Assembly: GCA_963791885.1 (NCBI GenBank)
Contig: CAWBUL010000006.1
Location: 1,984,001 to 2,048,000, forward strand
Source: CAVSUZ01 sp963791885
GTDB taxonomy: Bacteria; Pseudomonadota; Alphaproteobacteria; Acetobacterales; Acetobacteraceae
DNA length: 64,000 bases
Direction: 5' to 3'
The notes below the pieces were generated by a model. The model did no database searches. It was not told the origin of the DNA and saw only the letters and a list, made by a program, of their open reading frames with translations. The number at the start of each line of letters is the position of its first letter. Position 1 is the stretch's first letter. The position numbers were made by a program, and so were the translations under genes. Shown one piece after another: positions 24,726 through 34,163 of the stretch.

Positions 24726-26394
24726 GCAGACCGTGTGAAAACCCCATGCTGATTCCGGCGCGACGCGCGCTACGCTAGAATCCCGACATGCCGCACATCA
24801 CCGGCCATGACCGATCCCAGCTTCTGCTGTTGCCCGAATCCCTGGACGACTATGTCGGCCCCGACAACCCGGTGCGCTTCATCGAGGCTTTTGTGGACGG
24901 GCTCGATCTTGCGGGCGCGGGCTTCGCGCGCGTCGAACCGAAGGAGACTGGCCGTCCAAGCTATCTCCCCGGCGATCTGCTCAAGCTCTATATCTACGGT
25001 TATCTGAACCGCATCCGCTCAAGCCGTCGGCTGGAAGCCGAGACCCACCGCAATGTCGAGGTGATCTGGCTGCTGCGCCATCTCAAGCCGGACTTTAAGA
25101 CCGTCGCCGACTTCCGCCGCGACAACCGCACGGCGTTCCGCCCAGTGTTCCGCCAGTTCGTGTTGCTGTGCAAGCAACTGGACCTGTTCGGCCGCGAGCT
25201 GCTGGCGGTGGATGGCACACGGATCAAGGCAGTCAACAACAAGGACCGCAATTTCACCCGTGCCTCGCTGACCGAGTTCATCAAGCTGGCGGATGAGAAG
25301 CTCGACGATTACCTTCAGCGCCTCGACCGGAGCGATGCTGCCGAGCGGGGGACAAGAGGCGCACGGTTCGAGAACCTGGCGGAGAAGATCGCTGCGGTTC
25401 GTCAGCGGCGCGAGCGCTGCAAGGCGATGCTGGCAGAGCTGGACCGGACTGGGGAGAACCAGATCTCGCTGACCGATCCCGACAGCCGTGCAATGGCAGC
25501 GCACACGCACGTTGCCGTTGGCTACAACGTGCAGATCGCGGTCGATATCAAGCATAAGCTGATCGTCGAGCAGCAGGTCACCAACCAGGTGGTCGATATG
25601 GGCCTGCTGACGGGGACCGCCGAACCGGCGAAGGAGATCCTCGGCGTCGAGACGATCGACGTCGTCGCCGACAAAGGTTATTTCAAGATCGAGGATATCG
25701 AGGCCTGCGAAAAGGCGGGCATGGTGCCCTATGTGCCGCGACCGCAGCGCGGTCCTTCGGTCAGGGAAGGTCTGTTCCGCAAGGACGAGTTCACGTATGA
25801 GGCGGAGACGGACAGCATGATCTGTCCCGCCGGGCAACGCCTTCACCCCTATTCATCATCGATGCTTCGCGGGCTGAAGAAGATCAATTATGCCAACCGT
25901 GCTGCCTGCCCCGATTGTGTCTTGCGGCCGCGATGCACGGGCAATCGGTTTCGCTCGGTATCACGACTGGAGAATGAGGCGGTGTTGGACCGAATGGCGG
26001 CTCGGCTGGCGCAACGCCCAGACGTTCTTGACCGGCGCCGCGAGTCGGTCGAGCACCCATTCGGCACGATCAAACAGTGGATGCATCAGGGTGCATTTCT
26101 GATGCGACGTCTGGAGAAGGTTCGAGCTGAGTTCAGCTTGACCGCGCTTGCCTACAACATCAGGCGGGTGCTCAATCTTGTCCCGTTCGATGCGTTGATG
26201 TTGGTGGTGAAGGTCGTGCCGGATTGAGACGCTCGGGAGGTCCCTTGCGGGACAAAAGCAACGAACGGAGCCGCTCCCCGAGAGTCACAGCATGATTCCG
26301 GAGCAATCTGAAAGATCACACGATACCGCTCATCCATCTCGATCGGCCAAATCGGGATCGTCTTCGCCACGCAGCGCGTTTCCACACGGTCTGC
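24726..26394 (+). mobile_element. IS1182-family insertion sequence
   Basis: GCAGACCGTGTGAAAAC at 24726-24742 and its inverted near-copy (GTTTCCACACGGTCTGC) at 26378-26394 are terminal repeats with one mismatch. 1669 bp; one intact transposase. No obvious target duplication (flanks atcct and ctgag). Confidence 0.85.
24788..26227 (+). CDS. IS1182-family transposase
   Basis: 479 aa, full length. N-terminal DUF772-like region (PDNPVRFIEAFVDGLDL, GRPSYLPGDLLKLYIYGYLN, SRRLEAETHRNVEVIWLL, FKTVADFRRDN), the catalytic start LLAVDGTRIKAV (first Asp), a coiled insert (RFENLAEKIAAVRQRRERC), then HVAVGYNVQIAVDIKHKL, IDVVADKGYFKIEDI (second Asp) and the C-terminal HPFGTIKQWMHQGAFLMR with the Glu nearby. 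Four Cys (RAACPDCVLRPRCTGNRF) could bind zinc. Intact and probably active. Confidence 0.95.
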   Translation: MPHITGHDRSQLLLLPESLDDYVGPDNPVRFIEAFVDGLDLAGAGFARVEPKETGRPSYLPGDLLKLYIYGYLNRIRSSRRLEAETHRNVEVIWLLRHLKPDFKTVADFRRDNRTAFRPVFRQFVLLCKQLDLFGRELLAVDGTRIKAVNNKDRNFTRASLTEFIKLADEKLDDYLQRLDRSDAAERGTRGARFENLAEKIAAVRQRRERCKAMLAELDRTGENQISLTDPDSRAMAAHTHVAVGYNVQIAVDIKHKLIVEQQVTNQVVDMGLLTGTAEPAKEILGVETIDVVADKGYFKIEDIEACEKAGMVPYVPRPQRGPSVREGLFRKDEFTYEAETDSMICPAGQRLHPYSSSMLRGLKKINYANRAACPDCVLRPRCTGNRFRSVSRLENEAVLDRMAARLAQRPDVLDRRRESVEHPFGTIKQWMHQGAFLMRRLEKVRAEFSLTALAYNIRRVLNLVPFDALMLVVKVVPD

Positions 26395-26869
26395 CTGAGT
26401 TGGGCTGTTCGTGTGAACGGGTTACCTAACCAGGGGAGTGGACACCCCCCGGCCTGGACAGGTCCTCCCCCCGGGTGGCTCAGGTCGTCGGTGGCAGGTT
26501 GATTGATCGATCGCGGGGAGTGCTGATCGCTCCGGAGGGCGAACGGACGGTGTTACGGCGAGTTGGGATGGAGGAAGTGTCCGGATCACGCTGTGGTGGA
26601 GAGGCTTCACAGGGCTATTCGGCCGGAGACTCCTCACCCAGGACCGTCGTTGACAGCCCCGGCACGGTTCGCCGCTCCCGTCGGATAGCTACCCGATCGA
26701 AGCGGCCATATGCCCACATAGCACGGCAGCGCAAGGACCTTTACTTATGTCCCAGGCTTGCGGGCCGGGGACACCTCAGTCTCGAAAAGGTCGGATTTCA
26801 ACTGCTTGCTATACGCTTGCTGGCCCTGTTCAGCCTGATTCAGCACAGCACATAACCATTTGAGAACAT
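26395..26869. other. no supported gene
   Basis: Between IS1182 and the tRNA. A plus frame is open over 26475-26855 but has no domain or start signal. This is the junction between the accessory half and the metabolic core. Confidence 0.35.
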
Positions 26870-26946
26870 TGGCGGACCCGACACGATTCGAACGTGCGAC
26901 CTTCGCCTTCGGAGGGCGACGCTCTATCCATCTGAGCTACGGGTCC
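26870..26946 (-). tRNA. tRNA-Arg (anticodon CCG)
   Basis: Minus strand: 5' GGACCCG acceptor, D-arm GCTCAGATGGATAGAGC, anticodon arm TCGCC-CTCCGAA-GGCGA (anticodon CCG with U33), T-arm TTCGAAT loop, 3' CGGGTCC-G-CCA encoded. All stems pair. Marks the start of ordered core sequence. Confidence 0.95.
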
Positions 26947-27191
26947 GTACAGCCCTTTTATCCCGCCCGCCCTGCCGCGCAAACCCCCGGACCTTACTAG
27001 GGCATGCATCTCCTGCCTCGGAAGTCCGCCGCCCCCGGCGGCCAACGAAAGGGGATCAGCAGGCCGCCAAACAGCAGCCCCGCTTCTTCTTGACCCCCAC
27101 GAAGCTTTCCGCCATGTCACCGCCGCCCCGGCATGCCCGCCGGAATCCCAGCGGCCGAGCACCCAACCTGCCGCGACAAGAGGAGCAATCC
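26947..27191. other. leader of metK
   Basis: 245 bases between the tRNA and metK. The Shine-Dalgarno aagaggagc precedes ATG 27192. I looked for SAM-II or SAM/SAH riboswitch sequence patterns and could not recognise one by eye. Confidence 0.4.
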
Positions 27192-28379
27192 ATGCGCGAC
27201 ACGGGCGAGTATCTGTTCACCTCGGAGTCGGTCTCCGAGGGGCACCCGGACAAGGTTGCGGACCGCCTCAGCGATACCGTCCTCGACGCCTTCCTCAAGG
27301 AAGACCCCTATTCCCGCGTGGCCTGCGAAACCATGGTCACCACCAACCGCGTCGTCCTCGCCGGCGAAACCCGTGGCCCCGAAATCGTCACGCCCGAACT
27401 GCTCGAGCATCTCTGCCGCATGGCGATCCACGATATCGGCTACGACCAGCCCGGGTTCAGCTGGAAGCACGCCAAAATCGAGTGCCACCTGCACTCCCAG
27501 TCCGCCGACATCGCCCAGGGCGTGGATGCCGCCGGCAACAAGGATGAAGGTGCCGGCGACCAGGGCATCATGTTCGGGTATGCGTGCCGCGAGACCGAGG
27601 GCCTCATGCCCGCGCCGCTTTTCTACGCCCACCTGATCCTGCGCCGGATCTCGGAACTCCGCCGCATCAAGGACAAGTCGGTCGCCGGACTGCTGCCGGA
27701 TGCGAAAAGCCAGGTCACCCTTCGCTACGTCGACGGCAAGCCGGTGCAGGCAACCAGCGTCGTCGTCTCCACCCAGCACGAGGAGCATCTCGACCAGACC
27801 GAGATCAAGCGTTTGCTCTGGCCGCTCGTGGAGTCCACTCTGCCGCGCGGCTGGATGCCGCCCGAGCGCGAGTTCTACGTGAACCCCACAGGCAAGTTCG
27901 TCATCGGCGGCCCGGACGGCGACTGCGGTCTGACCGGCCGTAAGATTATCGTGGACACGTACGGCGGCGCTGCCCCGCACGGTGGCGGCGCGTTTAGCGG
28001 CAAGGATCCCACCAAGGTGGATCGCTCCGCCGCCTACGCTTGTCGCTATCTCGCCAAGAACGTCGTGGCCGCGGGCCTCGCGGATCGCTGCACCCTGCAG
28101 ATCAGCTACGCCATCGGCGTGGCGCATCCTCTCTCGCTCTACGTGGACCTGCACGGCACCGGCCGCGACGTCCACGAGGCGAAGCTGGAAGGCGTGCTGC
28201 GGGAGGCGGTCAACCTCTCGCCCCGCGGCATCCGCGAGCACCTGCACCTGAACCGGGCGATCTATTCCCCCACCTCGGCCTATGGGCATTTCGGGCGCGA
28301 GCCGGATCCGGAAACCGGGACCTTCACGTGGGAAAAGACCGACCTGGTACCTGCGCTACGGTCTGCATTCCATCGCTAA
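27192..28379 (+). CDS. metK: S-adenosylmethionine synthetase
   Basis: 395 aa. Makes SAM from methionine and ATP. GHPDK at residues 17-21 and GAGDQGIMFGYA at 120-131 are the ATP/methionine-binding signatures; GGGAFSGKDPTKVDRSAAY is the second family signature. The three-domain layout is complete to SAFHR. The start at 27192 follows aagaggagc and gives the family's usual MRDTGEYLFTSESVSEGHPD. TrmB, which uses SAM, follows with a reading-frame overlap. Confidence 0.97.
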   Translation: MRDTGEYLFTSESVSEGHPDKVADRLSDTVLDAFLKEDPYSRVACETMVTTNRVVLAGETRGPEIVTPELLEHLCRMAIHDIGYDQPGFSWKHAKIECHLHSQSADIAQGVDAAGNKDEGAGDQGIMFGYACRETEGLMPAPLFYAHLILRRISELRRIKDKSVAGLLPDAKSQVTLRYVDGKPVQATSVVVSTQHEEHLDQTEIKRLLWPLVESTLPRGWMPPEREFYVNPTGKFVIGGPDGDCGLTGRKIIVDTYGGAAPHGGGAFSGKDPTKVDRSAAYACRYLAKNVVAAGLADRCTLQISYAIGVAHPLSLYVDLHGTGRDVHEAKLEGVLREAVNLSPRGIREHLHLNRAIYSPTSAYGHFGREPDPETGTFTWEKTDLVPALRSAFHR

Positions 28380-29377
28380 AACCGCCGCCTGACCGGCTCT
28401 ACGGCCGGGCGCGCGGACACAAGCTGCGGCCCCGGCAGGAACGTCTGCTCGAAGCGACGCTGCCCCGCCTGACGCTGACGCCAGAGCAGGCCGAGGCGCC
28501 CCTGGCGACATTCGGCGCGAACGTGCGGGAGCTGTGGCTGGAAGTCGGATTCGGCGGCGGCGAACACGCCCTGGCCCAGATCGCCGCCCATCCCCACGCC
28601 GGTCTCATCGCCTGCGAGGTCTTCGAGAACGGCATCTGTTCCCTGCTCTCCCGCCTGGTGCCCGAAGGTGGCGAGGCCGACGCGCCGCTGCCGCCCAACC
28701 TGCGCCTCTGGCCGGACGACGCACGGCGCCTGATCTCGCTCCTGCCACCCGCTTCTCTCGATCGGCTGTTCCTGCTCTTTCCCGACCCCTGGCCGAAGGC
28801 GCGCCACGCCAAGCGTCGCTTCCTCCATCCGGCATTGCTGCCCGCCATCGCCCAAGCAATGAAACCCGGCGCCGAGTGGCGCATCGCCACCGATGATCCG
28901 ACGTACCAGGACTGGGTCGCCCAGGTCATGGGCGGCCAGGCATGCTTTCACTCTGAACCACCAGCCGCTACACGCCCGCCGGGCTGGCCTCCGACCCGCT
29001 ACGAAGCCAAAGCGCTGCGCGAAGGCCGCACGCCTCTGTACCTGGAGCTTCCGGCGAATCTAGAGGCTATTATGAACCCGACTCCAGGGGACTCCCCGAA
29101 GCGGGCATCGCAACCCAGCAGCTGGTCGGCCGAGAACCAAGTGGCTGGAGACCGCTCGCCGCTTGGGCGCGAAATTCGCCATCGAATCGTACGCCGGACC
29201 GGCGGACAGGCGGACAATTCATACAAATATGTAATCCTCGTTTGTCCTTGCGCTTTTCAATCGCAGGTTGGTTGCGATTCCTGGCCATCTTGCTGTCTCA
29301 TGACATTCTGGTTTGAAACTGCGAGGCGGTGCGAAGCGCCCCGGCAGTCGGCGGTGAGGAAAGGAACAAGCTCATGA
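28328..29377 (+). CDS. trmB: tRNA (guanine-N7-)-methyltransferase
   Basis: Makes m7G46 in tRNA. Family blocks: PPDRLYGRARGHKLRPRQ near the N-terminus, LWLEVGFGGGEHALAQ (SAM motif), LIACEVFENG, and LFLLFPDPWPKARHAKRR (residues about 148-165), then WRIATDDPTY and YEAKALREGRTPLY. No ATG is available near the conserved start; the nearest plausible is GTG 28328, inside metK, adding about 20 non-conserved residues. After the conserved end (about residue 241) the frame runs about 105 residues further, to overlap the next gene's start; that tail is low-complexity and probably a lost stop. Confidence 0.85.
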   Translation: MGKDRPGTCATVCIPSLKPPPDRLYGRARGHKLRPRQERLLEATLPRLTLTPEQAEAPLATFGANVRELWLEVGFGGGEHALAQIAAHPHAGLIACEVFENGICSLLSRLVPEGGEADAPLPPNLRLWPDDARRLISLLPPASLDRLFLLFPDPWPKARHAKRRFLHPALLPAIAQAMKPGAEWRIATDDPTYQDWVAQVMGGQACFHSEPPAATRPPGWPPTRYEAKALREGRTPLYLELPANLEAIMNPTPGDSPKRASQPSSWSAENQVAGDRSPLGREIRHRIVRRTGGQADNSYKYVILVCPCAFQSQVGCDSWPSCCLMTFWFETARRCEAPRQSAVRKGTSS

Positions 29378-30369
29378 AGTCAGGTCTTCTCGCGGCGACA
29401 ATGTTGACAGCATTGGCCGCGGCCATTCCGGCCCAAGCGTCGCTGAGTGTCTTGCAGACATTCACGGGCAATGCTGGCGTAACCACAGACGGATGCGGCA
29501 CGAATGCCGCCACCTGTACCCTGCAGTCCGTGGTCCCGGTCGGTTCCACGATCGAATCGGCATACCTCTATAGCTCCACCTTCAGCGCTTCGACCGATCC
29601 AAACGGCCTGACCCTCCAGACAGGCACGGCGGCAGCAATTGCCCCCACCTTTACGGCGCTTGGCGTCTCGGATGGCTACCTGCAGGCGTGGCGGGCGAAT
29701 GTAACAAGCTACATCGAGGGCAACATGGCTCTAGGCGGGGCGACGCTGACCGTCGATGAAGGGGAGGAGACCTCCATCATCGATGGCGAAGGGCTGGTCG
29801 TAACTTTCTCCAACCCGTCGCTGCCGACCTCGACCGTGTTCATTCTGGACGGGTTCTCTCAGTCCGGCGGCGACACGTCGCATATCGCCTTCGATCCGCT
29901 CACAACGGGCTTTCAGGCGCAGATGATGATCGGCGACGGGTACAGCTATGACGGACCGGACCCGGCCAATCCGAGCAACTCGGCCCAAGTATCGACCATT
30001 ACCGCCAACGGCAAGACGTTGACCACCGTGGCCGGCCACTGTGACGATGATCAGACGTCCCCGTGCGAGAACGGCAGCCTGATCACGGTGGGCGCCGACA
30101 ATGCGGGAAGCGATACCGACCCCTTCACTCCGTACCCGAACCCCACGATCGGGGAAGATCATGAGCGCTACGATCTCTCGAATGTGCTCAGCGTGGGGGA
30201 TACGAGCCTGACGCTGGACACGAATAATCCCAGCGACAACGACAACATTTTCCTGGAAGTCATCCAGATCAGCGGAACGGCCCATATTGTCCCCATGCCC
30301 GAGCCGACGGGATTGGCGCTGCTCGGAACCGGGCTGCTGGGCCTTGGGATCATGCGCCGGCGCCGGTAA
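29374..30369 (+). CDS. PEP-CTERM exported protein (DUF3344-like layout)
   Basis: 331 aa. ATG 29374 follows gaggaaaggaac. The signal peptide is MKSGLLAATMLTALAAAIPA. The exported part is beta-rich (SVLQTFTGNAGVTTDGCG, VPVGSTIESAYLYSSTFSAS, TSYIEGNMALGGATLTVDEG, LVVTFSNPSLPTSTVFILDG), with four Cys in two short pairs. The C-terminus MPEPTGLALLGTGLLGLGIM-RRRR is a PEP-CTERM sorting signal for an exosortase. Typically surface or matrix proteins. Terminated by a hairpin. Confidence 0.85.
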   Translation: MKSGLLAATMLTALAAAIPAQASLSVLQTFTGNAGVTTDGCGTNAATCTLQSVVPVGSTIESAYLYSSTFSASTDPNGLTLQTGTAAAIAPTFTALGVSDGYLQAWRANVTSYIEGNMALGGATLTVDEGEETSIIDGEGLVVTFSNPSLPTSTVFILDGFSQSGGDTSHIAFDPLTTGFQAQMMIGDGYSYDGPDPANPSNSAQVSTITANGKTLTTVAGHCDDDQTSPCENGSLITVGADNAGSDTDPFTPYPNPTIGEDHERYDLSNVLSVGDTSLTLDTNNPSDNDNIFLEVIQISGTAHIVPMPEPTGLALLGTGLLGLGIMRRRR

Positions 30370-30400
30370 GCGCACCGAAGTCAGAATGGACAAACACGTA

Positions 30401-30430
30401 GGGCGGTCCTAAGGACCGCCCTTTCTTTTT
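30401..30430 (+). terminator. rho-independent terminator
   Basis: GGGCGGTCC-taa-GGACCGCCC then tttcttttt: nine perfect pairs and a T-tract directly after the PEP-CTERM gene. Confidence 0.9.
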
Positions 30431-30443
30431 GCCCCACCATTGA

Positions 30444-32081
30444 ATGAACCGGACCCGCATACCCGCCGCAATGCGCCCCCCGCCGGCGCCTCAGGGTGCG
30501 AACGCTACCCGGATCGCGCAGACCTTCAATGCCGCCCTCACCGAGGATCATCGCGGCCATTTCGAGCAGGCGAAATCTCTGTACGAGCTGGTCCTGCGCA
30601 CGGACCCATCCAGCCTCGGCGCCCTGCATAACCTCGCCTACCTGCTCTTTCGCCAGGGTGAGCGCGGCGAAGCCGAACGCATTCTGCGCAAAGCGATTAA
30701 GGCGCACCCTCGGTCGGCCGAGGCGCACAACACCCTGGGACTTGTCCTGCACACCACCGGTCGGTTCCGAGAAGCCATCGCCTGTTACCGAACAGCGATT
30801 AGCCTGAAGCCTGACAATCCCATGGCTCACAACAATCTCGGCGCCTCATTGCACGAACTGAACCACCCCGATGAGGCCATTCCGCATTACCAAAACGCGT
30901 TGGCGATGAATCGTAACTATCCGGACGCCTGGCGAAATCTCGGCAACGCCTGTCAGGCGACGGGACACATCGAAGGGGCCCGTGAGGCCTTCAAGACGGC
31001 CATCCTTATGGCGCCGCGAGTAGCCTCCCTCTACCACGGCCTCGCATCTTGCTCTCGTATGGCAGCGGACGATCCGCATCTCGGGGCGATGCAAGCGCTT
31101 GCGGCCCATGAGGAAGAACCCCCAGGGTCGGAACGCATCCTGCTGCACTTCGCCCTGGCGAAGGCACTGGACGATGTAGATCAGCCTGATCGCGCAGCCG
31201 AACATCTGCTGAAGGCCAATTCACTAAAGCGCCGTGAGTTAGTTTACGACGAGGCAGACACACTCGGCCTATTCGAGCGAGTCCGCGAAACGTTCACGAC
31301 TGCGGTCGTAAACCGCGCGACCGCCGAGGCGGAACCACGGCAGCCGCGGCCGATCTTCATCATTGGCATGCCGCGATCAGGCACCACGCTCGTCGAACAG
31401 ATCTTGGCGAGCCATCATGCCGTGACGGGCGGAGGCGAGCTGCCGGCCCTGCGGCAGGCGATCGAAGAGGTGCTGGGGAAAGAGAAGTTTCCCGAGGCCG
31501 TTCTGTCGGCGACAACGGGCCAAATACGCAAGATCGGAGATCGCTATCTTAGCAAGGTCCGTGGCCAGTTTGCTCGCGCGGCGTACGTCGCGGATAAAAT
31601 GCCGTTCAATTTTCTCTACGCAGGCCTCGTCCGGCTGGCGCTGCCCCACGCGCGGATCATCCACATCCGTCGCGATCCTGCAGACACCTGTTTTTCCTGC
31701 TTCTCTCTGCTTTTCAAAGGCGAATTGCCGTTTGCTTACAATCTTTCGGAGTTGGGTCGCTATTATCGTGCCTACGAACGCCTCATGGATCATTGGCGCA
31801 CGGTGCTGCCAGCCGGAGCGATGCTGGAGGTGTCTTACGAGGCACTGGTCGCCGATCTGGAGAGCGAGGCGAGGCGCCTGGTAGCGTATTGCGGTCTGGA
31901 ATGGGATCCGGCCTGCCTGTCCTTCGACAGGACAAAGCGCGTCGTTCTCACAGCCAGTGCAGCGCAGGTTCGGCGGCCGATCTACCGCAGCTCCATCGGC
32001 CGCTGGAGACGGTATCGATTCATGCTTGCTCCATTGCTTGCGGCAATGGAACGCACTGAATACGAATCACCATCGCCGTAA
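30444..32081 (+). CDS. TPR-repeat sulfotransferase
   Basis: 545 aa. About five tetratricopeptide repeats span residues 25-215 (GHFEQAKSLYELVLRTDPSS, AEAHNTLGLVLHTTGRFREA, PMAHNNLGASLHELNHPDEA, PDAWRNLGNACQATGHIEGA). The C-terminal sulfotransferase_3 domain starts PIFIIGMPRSGTTLVEQIL, the PAPS 5'-phosphosulfate loop, with a later 3'-phosphate-binding block RIIHIRRDPADTCFSCF. The C-terminus WRRYRFMLAPLLAAMER closes the domain. Substrate unknown; such fusions are common in alphaproteobacteria and may act on exported or surface molecules. Starts just after a terminator, so it has its own promoter. Confidence 0.9.
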   Translation: MNRTRIPAAMRPPPAPQGANATRIAQTFNAALTEDHRGHFEQAKSLYELVLRTDPSSLGALHNLAYLLFRQGERGEAERILRKAIKAHPRSAEAHNTLGLVLHTTGRFREAIACYRTAISLKPDNPMAHNNLGASLHELNHPDEAIPHYQNALAMNRNYPDAWRNLGNACQATGHIEGAREAFKTAILMAPRVASLYHGLASCSRMAADDPHLGAMQALAAHEEEPPGSERILLHFALAKALDDVDQPDRAAEHLLKANSLKRRELVYDEADTLGLFERVRETFTTAVVNRATAEAEPRQPRPIFIIGMPRSGTTLVEQILASHHAVTGGGELPALRQAIEEVLGKEKFPEAVLSATTGQIRKIGDRYLSKVRGQFARAAYVADKMPFNFLYAGLVRLALPHARIIHIRRDPADTCFSCFSLLFKGELPFAYNLSELGRYYRAYERLMDHWRTVLPAGAMLEVSYEALVADLESEARRLVAYCGLEWDPACLSFDRTKRVVLTASAAQVRRPIYRSSIGRWRRYRFMLAPLLAAMERTEYESPSP

Positions 32082-32164
32082 GAGAGAACCCGAACCCCGT
32101 TACTCCGCTCATCGCCTCTGAATCAGAGCGAGCGTTGGAGCGCGGCGCCGTCCGCGCCTGACAA

Positions 32165-32195
32165 GCATGATCGGTTCGACCTGAACCGATCATGC
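32165..32195. terminator. 13-bp perfect hairpin between convergent genes
   Basis: GCATGATCGGTTC-gacct-GAACCGATCATGC. No strong T-run on either strand, but it sits between two converging stops (32081 and 32203), so a bidirectional terminator is likely. A similar GATCGG...CCGATC dyad occurs at 44822-44846, so it may be a dispersed repeat. Confidence 0.6.
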
Positions 32196-32202
32196 CATGA
32201 GA

Positions 32203-32805
32203 TCAGGCCACCGACCCGAGCGACGCTGCCACCTCCGCCATCCTGGTGGCCAGTCCGGCTGCTCCGCTGCGCGCTAGAATGGAGGCGAAGTCGGAACGCT
32301 GCACCGCAACCCGGCTGATTGTTCCATCTGCAAGCACGTCTTCGGCACGCCATCCGGCGGCCGTCCGACGCATCACATAGTCGATGCGATGCGCCTCACC
32401 ATTGCTGTCAACGACTTGCGTCTGCACAACCTCGCCGCCACCAGGCAGGCTGCGCTGCTCCGGCATGATGCGGATCTGCTGTCCGCCGGTGAAATTGGCC
32501 GCGTAGTTGGCCGCAATGTAGCGCCGGAACACCTGTAACAAATTCTGTTGGTCCGCGGCCGACAGCGTTGCCCAGCCCAGTCCGACCGAGGCACGCAGCA
32601 CCGTCGGCAGATCGAAACTCTGCTCGAGCACCGGCTCAAGCATGGCAACCCGCTGTGAGAAATTCGCCGACCGCGTCTCAAGCGCGGCGTTCAACCGCGC
32701 GATCGGCGCCGCGGCGTCGGTGGCCGAGTCCGCACGCGCGACGTGGGAAATGCAAATTGACGACAAGCCGATGACGAATAGCCGGCGCGGCAACGGTCCG
32801 ATCAT
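32203..32805 (-). CDS. MlaC/HpnM-like phospholipid-binding periplasmic protein
   Basis: 200 aa. Signal peptide MIGPLPRRLFVIGLSSICIS ending ARA. The MlaC (Ttg2D) domain follows: PIARLNAALETRSANFSQRV, MLEPVLEQSFDLPTVLRASV, GWATLSAADQQNLLQVFRRY, then VVDSNGEAHRIDYVMRR and VLADGTISRVAVQRSDFASI. MlaC carries phospholipids between membranes; HpnM, a close relative, is found in hopanoid clusters. No mla permease or hopanoid gene is adjacent, so the exact subtype is unclear. Confidence 0.8.
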   Translation of the reverse strand: MIGPLPRRLFVIGLSSICISHVARADSATDAAAPIARLNAALETRSANFSQRVAMLEPVLEQSFDLPTVLRASVGLGWATLSAADQQNLLQVFRRYIAANYAANFTGGQQIRIMPEQRSLPGGGEVVQTQVVDSNGEAHRIDYVMRRTAAGWRAEDVLADGTISRVAVQRSDFASILARSGAAGLATRMAEVAASLGSVA

Positions 32806-32986
32806 GATTGACCTCCTTCCCCCGTTGAGGACGCAGTATCGCCATATTACGCCTGCATGCGCTGAAGCGTTTCAGACCCAATCGGTGGATGACGATTGGT
32901 ATGGCCGCGGGTAAATGGGGCGAAGGGGAAGAAGTATCAACCGTTCGGAAAAACCCCGAAAAATCAGGACGTTCGATCCACTGCTG

Positions 32987-34090
32987 TCACTCTGCCCGAC
33001 GGGCTGCTAGCTCTGCGTCGTTCACCTGCAGCCCGAGTCCTGGCTCGGCCGGCAAATGAAACAACCCGTCCCGCGGTTGCGGCGGATTAGCGAACACCGC
33101 ATGGGTGCGCGACGAAGGATCGTTCCACTCGCACGGCTTCGTCGCGTGCAGTTGCGTCGCAGCGAACTGCAGGTTTGCCATGTGCCCGATCGTGGCCTGC
33201 GTTTGATGTGGCACCAGTTCCACGCCATGCGCATGGCACAGCGCCGCGCAACGCATAAGCCCAGTGATGCCACCCATCTTCACGATGTCTGGCTGCACCA
33301 TGCGCACGCCCGCCTCGATCAGGTCCGCCAGCGCAGCCAAAGTATATGTCTGCTCGCCGGCGGACACTGTGATATCCAGCGCGCGCGTCACATCACCCAT
33401 CGCTTTCGGATGGTAATGCTGTACCGGCTCCTCGAACCACCAATAGCCGAGGTCTTCCAGCGCGCGCCCCACACGAACAGCGCCGCCGGTCGTGTATCCG
33501 TTGTTGGCATCGAATGCGAGCGGGAACCCGTCGCCCACCAGCTTGCGCACCGCCTTCGCTTTGGCGATGTCGCCCGGAATGTCTGAATCCAGCCGCGTCC
33601 GGTTGTTATCGAACCGGATCTTCACGGCCGCAGGTTTGTCGGCCATGCGTGCCTCGACGACGTGCAGCACCTCGTCAAGCGGGCGATCCCCGTTTCCGCC
33701 GATCGAAGCATAGAACGGCAACGCGGTACGCCATGCCCCGCCGATCAACTTGTAGATCGGGCGCCCCGTCGCCTTTCCCTTGATGTCCCACAACGCGATA
33801 TCGATCGCCGCCAGCGCACCGGTCAGTGCGCCCTCTGGCCCGAGCTTGACCAATTCGTGCATCACCGTGTCCAGCAGCACCGCATGATCGAACGGATCCT
33901 GTCCGATCAGGCGGTGGGCAATGTCGTGCTTGATCATCCCAATCGAGGCACGTCCGCCCTGCATGGGGGACGCCTCGCCCCAGCCGGTGATGCCCTCATC
34001 CGTGTCCACCCGCACGAAGGCGCTGCGCTGGCTTGGCTTGGTGTCGGCCGACCACTGCACCTGAAAGGCTTCGACGCGGGTAATCTTCAT
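32987..34090 (-). CDS. enolase-superfamily enzyme (mandelate racemase/muconate lactonizing type)
   Basis: 367 aa from ATG 34090 (MKITRVEAFQVQW). Capping domain 1-125 (FVRVDTDEGITGWGEASPMQ, ALAAIDIALWDIKGKATGRP). Barrel: KIRFDNN at the second strand, metal ligands Asp in FPLAFDANNGY, Glu in WWFEEPV, Glu in VSAGEQTY, and a likely catalytic His in VELVPHQTQATIG. The MR-subgroup pattern suggests a sugar-acid dehydratase or racemase, but substrate cannot be read. A 24-base longer start (34114) is possible. Single gene. Confidence 0.9.
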   Translation of the reverse strand: MKITRVEAFQVQWSADTKPSQRSAFVRVDTDEGITGWGEASPMQGGRASIGMIKHDIAHRLIGQDPFDHAVLLDTVMHELVKLGPEGALTGALAAIDIALWDIKGKATGRPIYKLIGGAWRTALPFYASIGGNGDRPLDEVLHVVEARMADKPAAVKIRFDNNRTRLDSDIPGDIAKAKAVRKLVGDGFPLAFDANNGYTTGGAVRVGRALEDLGYWWFEEPVQHYHPKAMGDVTRALDITVSAGEQTYTLAALADLIEAGVRMVQPDIVKMGGITGLMRCAALCHAHGVELVPHQTQATIGHMANLQFAATQLHATKPCEWNDPSSRTHAVFANPPQPRDGLFHLPAEPGLGLQVNDAELAARRAE

Positions 34091-34163
34091 GCTGGCTTGC
34101 CTTGCTCGGAACAACGAAGCTGACTGTAGCCCGGATCAGCAAGCCATGACCAATCGCCCCCGG

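Noticed and set aside
26947..27191. SAM riboswitch upstream of metK
   Set aside because: No SAM-II or SAM/SAH consensus could be recognised; Infernal would be needed to exclude it.
27117..28289. Minus-strand 390-aa frame opposite metK
   Set aside because: Antisense shadow of metK.
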